Source: Streptomyces sp. TLI_105
Lineage (GTDB): Bacteria > Actinomycetota > Actinomycetes > Streptomycetales > Streptomycetaceae
Reading direction: 5' to 3'
NCBI RefSeq assembly: GCF_900105415.1
Contig: NZ_FNSM01000001.1
Span: forward strand, 3,872,501-3,936,500
Length of the DNA: 64,000 bases
The first letter of the stretch is position 1; each line of letters begins with the position of its first letter. This document shows, piece after piece, positions 34,264 to 43,700 of the stretch. Below the pieces are notes generated by a model. That model was not told the DNA's origin. It searched no databases and saw nothing but the letters and a program-made list of their open reading frames with translations. The position numbers were made by a program, and so were the translations under genes.

Positions 34264-36570
34264 TCAGCCGTTGCGCTTCCAGCGCGGCTTGTCGTCGCGG
34301 CGGCCGAAGGAGCCGCCGGTCGAGCCGGTGCTGCCGCGGTGGTCGTCACGACGGCCGTACGGGCGGTCGCCGCCCGAGCGGAAGCCGCCGGCGGGGCGGT
34401 CGTCACGACGGTCGCGGTTGAACGGACGGTCGCTGCCACGGTGGCCGCCACGGTCGTCGCGGTTGAAGCCGCCCGACGGACGGTCGTCACGACGGAAACC
34501 ACCGGAGGGACGGTCGTCGCGGCGGAAGCCGCCGGACGGACGGTCGTTGTCACGACGCTCGAAGGAACGGCCCCCGCGGTCGTCACGGTTGAAGCCGCCC
34601 GACGGACGGTCGTCACGACGGAAACCACCCGACGGACGGTCGTTGTCGCGGCGGAAGCCACCACGGTCGCCACCACGGTCGTCGCGGTTGAAGCCGCCCG
34701 AGGGACGGTCGTCGCGGCGGAAGCCGCCGGACGGACGGTCGTTGTCACGACGCTCGAAGGAACGGCCCCCGCGGTCGTCACGGTTGAAGCCACCCGACGG
34801 ACGGTCGTCACGACGGAAACCACCCGACGGACGGTCGTTGTCGCGGCGGAAGCCACCACGGTCGCCACCACGGTCACCGCCGCGGAAGCCACCGCGGTCG
34901 CCACGGTCGTCACGGTTGAAGCCACCGCGGTCACCGCGGTCACGGCGCTCGAAGTTGCCCCGCTCGTCGCGGAAGGTCGAACGCTCCTCGCGGCGCTCCT
35001 CGGCCTTCGCGGCGCGCTCGGCCTCCACGGCGGCGGCCGCGACCTCGGCCTCGGCGGCCTCGGTCACCTCGGCGACGGCGGCCTCCGGGTCCTCGCCGCG
35101 CTCACGGGCGGCGCGGGCGACCAGACGGTCGGCCTCCTCGCGGAGCTCGACGGCACGGCGCTGGAGGCGCTCCAGCTGCTTGGTCAGGTCGGCGACCTCG
35201 CGCTCGGCCTGCTTGGCCGAGTTGTTCGCGGAGTCGGCCTGGACCTCGGTCAGCGAACGGGCACCGGTGATCTCGGCGACCTCGGGGTCGAAGGCGCCGG
35301 CGCCGCCGACGATGTGGCGCGAGGCGTCGACGCCCGCGTCCTCCATCAGACGGAAGATCTGGCGGCGCTGGTGCGGCAGGGCCAGGGAGACCACGACGCC
35401 GGAGCGGCCGGCACGGGCGGTGCGGCCCGAGCGGTGCAGGTAGTCCTTGTGGTCGCCGGCCGGGTCCACGTTCAGGACCAGGTCGATGCCGTCGACGTGG
35501 ATGCCTCGGGCGGCGACGTCGGTCGCGACGAGCGCGTTGACGTAGCCGTCCTTGAAGTCGGCCAGGGTGCGCGTGCGGGCGCCCTGGGTCATGCCGCCGT
35601 GCAGGGCGTCGGCCTTCACACCGGACTCGCGCAGCTGCTCGGCGATGCGGTCCGCGCCCAGCTGGGTGCGGACGAAGATGATCGTGCGGCCCTTGCGCGC
35701 GGCGATGGCGGCGGTGACCGGGGCCTTGTCCTTCGGCTTCACGACGAGGACGTGGTGGGTCATGGTGGTGACGGCACCGGCGGACGGGTCGACCTCGTGC
35801 GTGACCGGGTCCACCAGGTAGCGCTTGACCAGGCTGTCGATCTCGTTCTCCAGGGTGGCGGAGAAGAGGAGGCGCTGGCCGCCGACCGGGACCTGGTCGA
35901 GCAGCTCGGTGACCTCGGGCAGGAAGCCCAGGTCGGCCATCTGGTCGGCCTCGTCGAGGACGGCGATCTGGACGTTCTCGAGAGAGCAGGCGCCGCGGTT
36001 GATGATGTCGCGCAGGCGGCCCGGGGTGGCGACGAGGATGTCGACACCGCGCTCGAGGGCGTAGATCTGGTTGCCCATGGACGTACCGCCGCAGACGACC
36101 TTCATCTTGAGGCCGAGGACGTCGCCGTAGGGCTGGAGGGCGTCCGCGACCTGCATCGCGAGCTCACGGGTCGGGGTGAGGATGACGCCGCGGGGCTTCT
36201 TCTTCTCGGTGTGGCCGTCCGCCAGGGTGGCGAGCAGCGGCAGACCGAAGGAGAGGGTCTTGCCGGAGCCGGTGCGGCCGCGGCCGAGGATGTCCTTGCC
36301 GGCCAGGGCGTCCGGGATGGTCGCCGCCTGGATCGGGAAGGGGGTGGTGACGCCGTTCTGCGCGAGCTTGCGCACGACGCCCTCGGGCAGACCGAGGTCG
36401 CCGAAGGTGAGGGTGGGCTCGGCGGGCTCCTCGACGGAGTCCTCGGCGCCGGTGTCGTCGGCCTCGACGTCGAGGATCTCGACGGTCTCGACGATCTCGG
36501 TGGCCTCTACGGCCTCGACGATCTCGTCGTTCTCGGGCATGACGGCGTGGTCAGAACTGAAAATGGACAT
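34264..36570 (-). CDS. DEAD-box ATP-dependent RNA helicase with RGG-like tail
   Basis: A 768-residue RNA helicase. An acidic N-terminus of about 50 residues is followed by the Q motif, Walker A GRTGSGKT, PTRELA, DEAD (VLDEADQM), SAT and HRSGRTARAG. A coiled Ala/Glu linker and roughly 230 residues of Arg/Gly/Asp repeats (GGFRRDDRPSGGFNRDDRGG type) make up the C-terminus, an RNA-binding and possibly phase-separating tail. Residues encoded around 34526-34916 contain a 195-bp (65-residue) tandem duplication. RhlE/CsdA-like roles in ribosome assembly or cold growth are expected. Confidence 0.92.
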   Translation of the reverse strand: MSIFSSDHAVMPENDEIVEAVEATEIVETVEILDVEADDTGAEDSVEEPAEPTLTFGDLGLPEGVVRKLAQNGVTTPFPIQAATIPDALAGKDILGRGRTGSGKTLSFGLPLLATLADGHTEKKKPRGVILTPTRELAMQVADALQPYGDVLGLKMKVVCGGTSMGNQIYALERGVDILVATPGRLRDIINRGACSLENVQIAVLDEADQMADLGFLPEVTELLDQVPVGGQRLLFSATLENEIDSLVKRYLVDPVTHEVDPSAGAVTTMTHHVLVVKPKDKAPVTAAIAARKGRTIIFVRTQLGADRIAEQLRESGVKADALHGGMTQGARTRTLADFKDGYVNALVATDVAARGIHVDGIDLVLNVDPAGDHKDYLHRSGRTARAGRSGVVVSLALPHQRRQIFRLMEDAGVDASRHIVGGAGAFDPEVAEITGARSLTEVQADSANNSAKQAEREVADLTKQLERLQRRAVELREEADRLVARAARERGEDPEAAVAEVTEAAEAEVAAAAVEAERAAKAEERREERSTFRDERGNFERRDRGDRGGFNRDDRGDRGGFRGGDRGGDRGGFRRDNDRPSGGFRRDDRPSGGFNRDDRGGRSFERRDNDRPSGGFRRDDRPSGGFNRDDRGGDRGGFRRDNDRPSGGFRRDDRPSGGFNRDDRGGRSFERRDNDRPSGGFRRDDRPSGGFRRDDRPSGGFNRDDRGGHRGSDRPFNRDRRDDRPAGGFRSGGDRPYGRRDDHRGSTGSTGGSFGRRDDKPRWKRNG

Positions 36571-36767
36571 GCGAAATGCGAAACCTTCCGGAGTCTCGGC
36601 ACGCGCCCGTCAACTCCGTGATTTCGCAAACGACCGCCTCAATGCGGTCAGCCACGGCTAGGGAGAGTACGCGCCACACGGCGCTCTTCTGTGTCGGCGC
36701 CGGGCAATGGGATCAAACGATCTACCACCATACGCACCCTCCCCCACCCGTGGCAAATCGGACTCCG

Positions 36768-37463
36768 TCACACCGGCCCGACCTGCGGGGATGCCACCGG
36801 CTCCGCGGGCGCTCCCGGCCCGTCCGCCGCCCGCATCGCACCCATCTGGGTGTCGGTGCCGGAGGTCGGCGGATCGGTGGGGTTGGAGGTCGGCTCCGGG
36901 GTCGGCTCGGGCGTCGGGTTCGAGGTGGGCTCGGGCGTCGGCTCGGGGCTCGGCGGGGTCGGCTCGGGTGTGGGCGTGGCCCCACCGCCGTCCTGCCCCC
37001 CGGTGCCTCCGCCGCTGCCGCCGTTCCCCCCGCCACCGCCACTGCCCCCGTCGCCGCCGTTCCCCCCGCCCCCGCCGGAGCCGCCGCCCGTGGCCTCGTG
37101 ACCACCGCCGGCCGGCTGCGACCTCGACGGCCCTCCGGGTCCGCCGGGGCCCTCCACCGGCAGCACCGCGCCCGGCGAGGGCTTCGCCGTGCCCGACGGC
37201 GAGCCGCTCGGGACCGGGGACTCCTTGCCCGCGCCGGCCGGGGCCGGGCCACCCTTCTCCGGCCTGCCGTTCCAGGACCCGCCGCCCCCGCCCCGGGCGC
37301 CGCCGCCGTCGCTCTCGGCCGCCGCGCCGTGCTTTCCCCCGGACGCGCCGGGCGTCGGCTTCGCCCCCTCGTCACTCACACTCATACAGCCGCTCAGACC
37401 GGCACAGGCCGCGACGGCCAGCGCGGTGGCGGCCCATCTCACCGGGGTGGGCAAATGGCGCAC
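36768..37463 (-). CDS. Lipoprotein with Gly-rich and Pro/Thr-rich repeats
   Basis: Function not recognised. The 231-residue protein starts at GTG 37463 after GGAGGTG. It has a signal peptide ending in the lipobox LSGC (Cys26). The exported part is low complexity: Gly/Ser runs around residues 95-160, then PTPEPTPPSPEPTPEPTSNP-type repeats. Such tails usually span or bind the cell wall. No enzymatic domain is visible. Confidence 0.75.
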   Translation of the reverse strand: MRHLPTPVRWAATALAVAACAGLSGCMSVSDEGAKPTPGASGGKHGAAAESDGGGARGGGGGSWNGRPEKGGPAPAGAGKESPVPSGSPSGTAKPSPGAVLPVEGPGGPGGPSRSQPAGGGHEATGGGSGGGGGNGGDGGSGGGGGNGGSGGGTGGQDGGGATPTPEPTPPSPEPTPEPTSNPTPEPTPEPTSNPTDPPTSGTDTQMGAMRAADGPGAPAEPVASPQVGPV

Positions 37464-37632
37464 GGGGGCACCTCCAGGACACAACAGGCAGGAACGGAAC
37501 GCGTCGCACTGCCCAACTCCCCAGGCACCGCAAGGGACACGGCCCCCGCACGGCCGCCCGATCCGGCCGAAGCCACCCGATCCGGCCACGGCCGACCTCC
37601 CCCGATCCGGCCGCCGCCCGCGCCCGCCCCTC

Positions 37633-37983
37633 TCAGCCGTAGCCGAGCGCGTGCAGCCGGTCGTCGTCGATGCCGAAGTGGTGGGCGATCTCGTGCACGA
37701 CGGTGATCTCGGTCTCCTCGACCACGTCCTCGCGCGACTCGCACATCCGCAGCGTCGGCCCCCGGTAGATCGTGATCCGGTCGGGCAGCACCCCGGCGTA
37801 CCACTCGCCGCGCTCGGTCAGCGGCGTCCCCTCGTAGAGCCCGAGCAGCTCGGGATCGTCCGGGGAGGGCTCGTCCTCCACGAACACGGCGACGTTGTCC
37901 ATCAGCCGCGTCAGCTCCGGCGGGATCCGGTCCAGGGCCTCGGCGACGAGCTCTTCGAACTCCTCGCGCGTCATCTCCAGCAC
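37633..37983 (-). CDS. Minimal zincin-like metallopeptidase (DUF1025 family)
   Basis: A 116-residue protein whose C-terminus carries HEIAHHFGIDD, the HExxHxxGxxD zinc-binding motif of minimal zincins. The ITIYRGP and EDVVEETEITVVHEI stretches match this family, which is common in actinobacteria. The physiological substrate is unknown. The GTG at 37983 follows GGGGGAG; an ATG at 37974 is also usable. It is divergent from the tRNA cluster. Confidence 0.85.
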   Translation of the reverse strand: MLEMTREEFEELVAEALDRIPPELTRLMDNVAVFVEDEPSPDDPELLGLYEGTPLTERGEWYAGVLPDRITIYRGPTLRMCESREDVVEETEITVVHEIAHHFGIDDDRLHALGYG

Positions 37984-38013
37984 GGGCCCATTCTCCCCCG
38001 CCCGGAAACCGTT

Positions 38014-38043
38014 TTGGCGATAGCGGCCGACATCCCATATGCT
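38014..38043 (+). promoter_or_regulatory. Promoter of the tRNA-Glu/Asp/Phe cluster
   Basis: TTGGCG (38014-38019) and TATGCT (38038-38043) are separated by 18 bp, 44 bases before tRNA-Glu. This is a good match to the housekeeping sigma factor. Confidence 0.55.
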
Positions 38044-38087
38044 TCTCACGTCCCCGACGCACTGAGAAGTGCGCAGGTGAGCCTCTA

Positions 38088-38160
38088 GCCCTCATCGTCT
38101 AGTGGCCCAGGACGCCGCCCTTTCAAGGCGGTAGCACGGGTTCGAATCCCGTTGGGGGCA
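38088..38160 (+). tRNA. tRNA-Glu (TTC)
   Basis: A 73-nt cloverleaf beginning GCCCTCATCGTCTAG, with anticodon TTC in CTTTCAA and T-loop TTCGAAT. It is the first of three tRNAs in one transcription unit. Confidence 0.93.
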
Positions 38161-38200
38161 CGCATTACCGTGTGCGAGACTAGTGATCGCACACAAGCAA

Positions 38201-38274
38201 GGCTCTGTGGAGCAGTTGGTTAGCTCGCCACCCTGTCAAGGTGGAGGTCGCGGGTTCAAGTCCCGTCAGAGTCG
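38201..38274 (+). tRNA. tRNA-Asp (GTC), copy 1
   Basis: A 74-nt tRNA starting GGCTCTGTGGAGCAG, with anticodon GTC in CTGTCAA. The sequence is identical to the copy at 44829. Confidence 0.93.
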
Positions 38275-38296
38275 CTGAGGTCGGAAACGATCTCGT

Positions 38297-38370
38297 GGCT
38301 GGGTAGCTCAGTTGGTACGAGCGATCGCCTGAAAAGCGATAGGTCGCCGGTTCGACCCCGGCCCCAGCCA
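38297..38370 (+). tRNA. tRNA-Phe (GAA)
   Basis: A 74-nt tRNA starting GGCTGGGTAGCTCAG, with anticodon GAA in CTGAAAA. It is the last tRNA of the cluster, followed by a terminator. Confidence 0.93.
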
Positions 38371-38376
38371 CAAAGA

Positions 38377-38406
38377 GAAGGCCCCGTTCGAAAGAACGGG
38401 GCCTTC
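38377..38406 (+). terminator. Terminator of the tRNA cluster
   Basis: A perfect 13-bp stem (GAAGGCCCCGTTC) closes a GAAA tetraloop and is followed by a T-rich stretch. Confidence 0.85.
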
Positions 38407-38466
38407 TTCGTTCCCCGGGACATGCGGCCGTACGGGGAAGGGGCCCGCGCCCCGCCCCCGTACCGC

Positions 38467-39300
38467 TCAGACCTCCTCGCGCCGCCGCGCCCTACGGCTC
38501 CGCACCGCGAACACCGCCGCCACCGCCGTCACGACCGCGACGAGCAGCGCCCAGTCCGGCACCGAACGGCCCAGCGAGGCGACCCGCTCCTCCACAGCGA
38601 AGGAGTCGTCCACCGAGAGCAGGCCCGGCAGCGCGGTCGTCCCGTCGAAAACCAGGAAGAGGGCGCCGAGGGCCATGAAGAAGAGGCCCGAGAGCAGTGA
38701 GGTGGAGTGGACCTCCAAGCGGCCGATACGGAGCGGCCGGCCGCGCAGCAGGCCCCGCCGGCCCAGCTCGTACCGGTCCCAGAGCAGCGCCAGGACCAAC
38801 AGCGGGACGGCCATGCCGAGCGCGTACACCGCGAGGAGCAGTCCGCCGTACGCCGGGCTGCCGCTCAGCGCCGCCACCGTCAGGACGCTGCCCAGGATCG
38901 GGCCCGCGCAGAAGCCCGCGAGGCCGTAGACCAGGCCGAGGGCGTAGACGGAGAGCGCCGAGGTGGGCCGGATCCGGCCGCTCGCCTCGGCGAGCCGGCG
39001 GGAGGTGAAGCCTAGGCCGAGGATCTGGAGGACGCCGAGGCCGATGATCAGCCAGCCGCCGGCGGTGACGAGCAGGTCCCGGTGGCCGTAGAAGAACCGG
39101 CCGGCGAGGGAGCCGGCCGCGCCGAGCGGGACGAGGGTGGTGGCCAGGCCCGCGTAGAGGATGCCGGTCCTGGCCACGAGCTTCGCGCGCGTGTCGATCG
39201 AATACGCGAAGAAGGCGGGCAGGAGCAGGGCGCTGCACGGGCTGAGCAGGGCGAGGAGGCCGCCGAGGAAGGCGGCGAAGTAGCCGATGCCGGAGGTCAC
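38467..39300 (-). CDS. CcdA-like cytochrome c biogenesis / thiol-electron transporter
   Basis: A 277-residue membrane protein with six to seven helices of the CcdA/DsbD family. The two redox cysteines lie in LLSPCSALLLP near residue 21 and GLAGFCAGPILG in the middle. It should pass electrons from cytoplasmic thioredoxin to extracytoplasmic thiol proteins. Its GTG start overlaps the stop codon of the DsbA-like gene, so the two are coupled. The first cysteine motif reads SPCS rather than the usual SPCV. Confidence 0.87.
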   Translation of the reverse strand: MTSGIGYFAAFLGGLLALLSPCSALLLPAFFAYSIDTRAKLVARTGILYAGLATTLVPLGAAGSLAGRFFYGHRDLLVTAGGWLIIGLGVLQILGLGFTSRRLAEASGRIRPTSALSVYALGLVYGLAGFCAGPILGSVLTVAALSGSPAYGGLLLAVYALGMAVPLLVLALLWDRYELGRRGLLRGRPLRIGRLEVHSTSLLSGLFFMALGALFLVFDGTTALPGLLSVDDSFAVEERVASLGRSVPDWALLVAVVTAVAAVFAVRSRRARRREEV

Positions 39301-40067
39301 TGGCCGGCCTTCTTCGGAGCGGTTTCCTGCGGGGCGTTCTTCTTCGGGGCGGCCTTCGCCGCCGCCTCGATCGCCTCCGTGAAGGTCTCCAGGGGCTGGG
39401 CGCCCGCGATCGGCCGGCCGTTGATCAGGAACGACGGGGTGGAGGAGGCGCCGAGCTCGTACCCCTGCTCCTGGTCCTTGCGTACGGCCTCCCGGGCGGC
39501 CGCGCTGTCGCCGTCCTCGGCGAACCGGGCGAGGTCGGGCACGCCGGCCTCCGTCGCGAGGGCGGCCAGCCGCTCCTTGCCGAAGCCCTTCTCCTTGGCG
39601 CCCTCGGCGTAGGCGGCCTTGTGGAACTCCCAGAACCGGCCCTGCCGCCCGGCCGCCCAGGAGGCGCGGGCGACGGTCTCCGACTCCTCGCCGAAGATCG
39701 GGAAGTTCCGCCACTCGATGCGCAGGGTGCCGTTCTCGACGTACTTCTTCACCAGGGCGGGCTCGGTGTCGCGGGCGAACTTCCCGCAGTAGCCGCACTT
39801 GAAGTCGGCGTACTCGATGAGCACGACGGGCGCGTCGACGCGGCCGAGGGCGAGCTTGTCGGAGGCGTCGCGGCGGGCGTACGCCTCCAGTTCGGCGTAG
39901 ACGCCGGCGGAGGGGTCGGCGGAGACCTCGGCGACGGCCGAGGAGCCGGAGGAGCCGGGGGACGAGGGCTTGGTGGCGGTGTACGAGACGACGCCGAGCA
40001 GCACGGCGGCGGCCGCGACCCCGGAGACGACGGCGATCGACTTGGACCTGGACAGGGACCTGGACAT
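39297..40067 (-). CDS. DsbA-like exported thioredoxin-fold protein
   Basis: A 256-residue oxidoreductase with an N-terminal signal anchor (residues 10-30), a thioredoxin fold with CGYC at 91-94 and a cis-proline segment STPSFLING. The ADFKCGYCGKF context fits the DsbA/BdbD group. It probably forms or isomerises disulfides outside the membrane and exchanges electrons with the CcdA-like partner. AGGAG precedes the ATG. The C-terminal 25 residues are a Lys/Ala-rich tail. Confidence 0.9.
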   Translation of the reverse strand: MSRSLSRSKSIAVVSGVAAAAVLLGVVSYTATKPSSPGSSGSSAVAEVSADPSAGVYAELEAYARRDASDKLALGRVDAPVVLIEYADFKCGYCGKFARDTEPALVKKYVENGTLRIEWRNFPIFGEESETVARASWAAGRQGRFWEFHKAAYAEGAKEKGFGKERLAALATEAGVPDLARFAEDGDSAAAREAVRKDQEQGYELGASSTPSFLINGRPIAGAQPLETFTEAIEAAAKAAPKKNAPQETAPKKAGQ

Positions 40068-40123
40068 GCGGAAGCGCTCCTGAAGGCGGGAGGGAGGAAG
40101 GACGGCGGAGGACGGCCGTCCGC

Positions 40124-40639
40124 CTACACCCTCAGGACCGAGAGCTCCACGGGGGTCGGCACGCGCGCGGGTGGCTCCCGGCCCGGCTGCGCGGCCGGGC
40201 CGGCGGCGTCCGGCCGCCGGACCGCGGGCGTCGCCCGGTCGGCGGCCAGGGTCGGCAGCAGCTCGGCGAAGCCGTGCGCGCGCGGCGGTACGACGGGGCT
40301 CGCGGCCCCCTCGCCGACGGCGTGACCCGGGTCACAGCCGGGCACGGCGGCACCGAGGACGACCGGGTCCGTGGCGACGCCCGGAGCCGCGCCGACGACC
40401 GGGGACGAGTCCGGGACCGTAGCGACGCGCGGGGCCGTACTGAAGGCCCGGGCCGAGCCCGGAACCGCGCCGACGACCGGAGTCGAGTCCGGGACCGTAG
40501 CGACGACCGAGCCCGGGCCCGAGGCCGTACCGACGACCGGAGCCGTACCGTCCGGAGCAAAGGCGCCGCAGGCCAGGAAGGAGAGCACCAGGCCCAGGAG
40601 CGCGGCGAACGCCGCCGGCGCGCGGGTGGTGCGGGACAT
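40124..40639 (-). CDS. Secreted repeat-containing protein, unknown
   Basis: Not recognised. The 171-residue product has a signal peptide with a cysteine (LLGLVLSFLACGAFA), possibly a lipoprotein although the lipobox is weak. Imperfect repeats of the type VATVPDSTPVVGAVPG and VATVPDSSPVVGAAPG follow, then a Pro-rich tail. The ATG at 40639 follows GGAGAGG. It lies between the DsbA-like gene and the divergent hrpA gene and may be co-transcribed with the former. Confidence 0.6.
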   Translation of the reverse strand: MSRTTRAPAAFAALLGLVLSFLACGAFAPDGTAPVVGTASGPGSVVATVPDSTPVVGAVPGSARAFSTAPRVATVPDSSPVVGAAPGVATDPVVLGAAVPGCDPGHAVGEGAASPVVPPRAHGFAELLPTLAADRATPAVRRPDAAGPAAQPGREPPARVPTPVELSVLRV

Positions 40640-40751
40640 GCGAAACCTCTCCGGTCCGGGCCAGATGCCCGGAATACTACGCATCGCCGCCCGCCCCCCT
40701 TCGTAAATGGGTTCGCCGCTTCTCGTCCGCAGGTGCGATCCTGGATCCCGT

Positions 40752-43700
40752 ATGTCTACTTCCTTCGCCGCCCTCCAGTCCGTCCTGGCCGAGGTCTCGC
40801 TGCGGGACTCCCACCGGCTCGGCCGCCGTCTCGAAGGCGCCCGCCGCATCCGCAAGCCCGAGGCCCGCGAGGCCGTCCTGGACGAGATCGCCGCCGAGGC
40901 GGCCAAGGCCAAGGAGCGCGTCGACGGGCGCGCCGCCCGCGTGCCCGCGGTCACGTACCCCGAACAGCTTCCCGTCTCTCAGAAGAAGGACGAGATCCTG
41001 GAGGCGATACGCGACCACCAGGTCGTGATCGTCGCCGGTGAGACGGGCTCCGGAAAGACCACCCAGATCCCGAAGATCTGTCTGGAGCTGGGCCGGGGCG
41101 TCCGGGGCATGATCGGGCACACCCAGCCCCGCCGGATCGCCGCCCGCACGGTCGCCGAGCGCGTCGCCGAGGAGCTGCGGACCCCGCTGGGCGAGGCCGT
41201 CGGCTGGAAGGTCCGCTTCACCGACCAGGTGAACCCCGACGCGACCTTCGTGAAGCTGATGACGGACGGCATCCTGCTCGCCGAGATCCAGACGGACCGC
41301 GAGCTGCGCGCGTACGACACGATCATCATCGACGAGGCCCACGAGCGGTCCCTCAACATCGACTTCCTGCTCGGCTACCTGGCCCAGCTGCTGCCGAAGC
41401 GTCCCGACCTCAAGGTCGTCATCACCTCGGCGACGATCGACCCGGAGCGCTTCTCCCGCCACTTCGGCGACGCCCCGATCGTCGAGGTCAGCGGACGTAC
41501 GTACCCCGTCGAGGTCCGTTATCGCCCGCTCCTCGAAGAGGACTCCGACGAGACCGACCGGGACCAGATCACCGCGATCTGCGACGCCGTCGACGAGCTG
41601 CAGAAGGAAGGGCCGGGCGACGTCCTGGTCTTCCTGTCCGGCGAGCGCGAGATCCGCGACACCGCGGACGCGCTGCTCAAGAAGAAGCTCTTCGACACCG
41701 AGATCCTCCCCCTCTACGCGCGCCTTTCGCACGCCGAGCAGCACCGGGTCTTCCAGGCGCACTCCGGCCGCCGGATCGTCCTCGCGACGAACGTCGCCGA
41801 GACCTCCCTGACCGTCCCCGGCATCAAGTACGTGATCGATCCGGGCACCGCCCGCATCTCCCGTTACTCGCACCGGACCAAGGTGCAGCGGCTGCCGATC
41901 GAGCCGGTCAGCCAGGCCAGCGCCAACCAGCGCAAGGGCCGCTGCGGCCGTACGTCGGACGGCATCTGCATCCGGCTGTACTCCGAGGACGACTTCCTCA
42001 CCCGGCCGGAGTTCACGGACGCGGAGATCCTCCGTACGAACCTGGCCTCCGTCATCCTCCAGATGACCGCGGCCGGCCTCGGCGACATCGAGAAGTTCCC
42101 CTTCATCGACCCGCCGGACCACCGGAACATCCGGGACGGCGTGCAGCTCCTCCAGGAGCTCGGCGCGATCGACCCGGCCGAGAAGGACCCGAAGAAGCGG
42201 CTCACCCAGCAGGGGCGGAAGCTGTCCCAGCTGCCGGTGGACCCGCGGCTGGCCCGGATGGTCCTGGAGGCCGACAAGAACGGCTGCGTCCGCGAGGTCA
42301 TGGTGATCGCGGCTGCGCTGTCCATCCAGGACCCGCGCGAGCGGCCGGCGGAGAAGCAGGCGCAGGCCGACCAGCTGCACGCCCGCTTCAAGGACGAGAC
42401 GAGCGACTTCCTCGCCTTCCTCAACCTGTGGCGGTACGTCCGCGAGCAGCAGAGGGAGCGCGGTTCCAGCTCCTTCCGCCGGATGTGCAAGCAGGAGTAC
42501 CTGAACTTCCTGCGCATCCGCGAGTGGCAGGACATCTACGCCCAGCTGCGGACGGTCGCCAAGCAGATGGGCATCCATCTGAACGAGGAGGACGCGCCGG
42601 AGCAGTCCGTGCACGTCTCCCTGCTGGCCGGTCTGCTCTCCCACATCGGCCTGAAGGACGTGAAGGAGAGCAAGGAGAGCCGGGACTCGAAGCGCGAGGG
42701 CACCCGGAACGAGTACCTGGGTGCGCGGAACGCCAAGTTCGCGATCTTCCCCGGCTCCGCGCTCTTCAAGAAGCCCCCGCGCTTCGTGATGTCCGCCGAG
42801 CTGGTGGAGACCTCGCGGCTCTGGGCCCGGGTCAACGCCCGGATCGAGCCCGAGTGGATCGAGCCGCTCGCGCAGCACCTGGTGAAGAAGACGTACAGCG
42901 AGCCGCACTGGGAGAAGGACCAGGCGGCCGTGATGGCCTTCGAGAAGGTGACGCTGTACGGCGTCCCGATCGTCGCCGACCGCAAGGTGAACTACGGGCG
43001 GATCGACCCGGAGGTCTCCCGCGACCTGTTCATCCGGAACGCGCTCGTCGAGGGCGACTGGCGCACGCACCACAAGTTCTTCGCGGACAACCGCAAGCTG
43101 CTCACCGAGGTCGAGGAGCTGGAGCACCGGGCCCGGCGCCGGGACATCCTCGTCGACGACGAGACGCTCTTCGACTTCTACGACAAGCGCGTCCCCGAAC
43201 ACGTAGTGTCCGGCGCCCACTTCGACTCCTGGTGGAAGCACAAGCGCCGCGAGGAGCCGGAGTTCCTCGACTTCGAGCGCGAGATGCTCATCAACGAGAA
43301 GGCGGGGTCGGTCACCAAGGACGACTACCCGGACTCGTGGCGGCAGGGCGCGCTGAAGTTCCGGGTGACGTACCAGTTCGAGCCGGGCGCGGACGCGGAC
43401 GGCGTGACCGTCCACGTGCCGCTCCAGGTGCTCAACCAGGTCACCGACGAGGGCTTCGAGTGGCAGATCCCGGGTCTGCGCGCGGAGGTCGTCACGGAGC
43501 TGATCCGCTCCCTGCCGAAGCCGATCCGCCGCCACTACGTCCCGGCGCCGAACTTCGCGACCCGCTTCCTCGACTCCGTGGTCCCCGTCCAGGAGCCGCT
43601 GACGGGCGCGCTCGCCCGGGAGCTCCAGCGGATGGTCGGCGTGCCGGTGACGGCGGAGGACTTCGACTGGGCGAAGGTCCCCGAGCACCTCAAGGTGACC

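Noticed and set aside
34183..36621. 812-codon open frame on the plus strand
   Set aside because: It is antisense to the DEAD-box helicase gene; the Val/Ala/Thr-rich product is a by-product of the GC-rich repeats, and the helicase motifs on the minus strand are unambiguous.
38180..38371. Small minus-strand frame giving GVEPATYRFSGDRSYQLSYP-like sequence
   Set aside because: It is the antisense of the tRNA-Asp and tRNA-Phe genes, a well-known false protein in databases.
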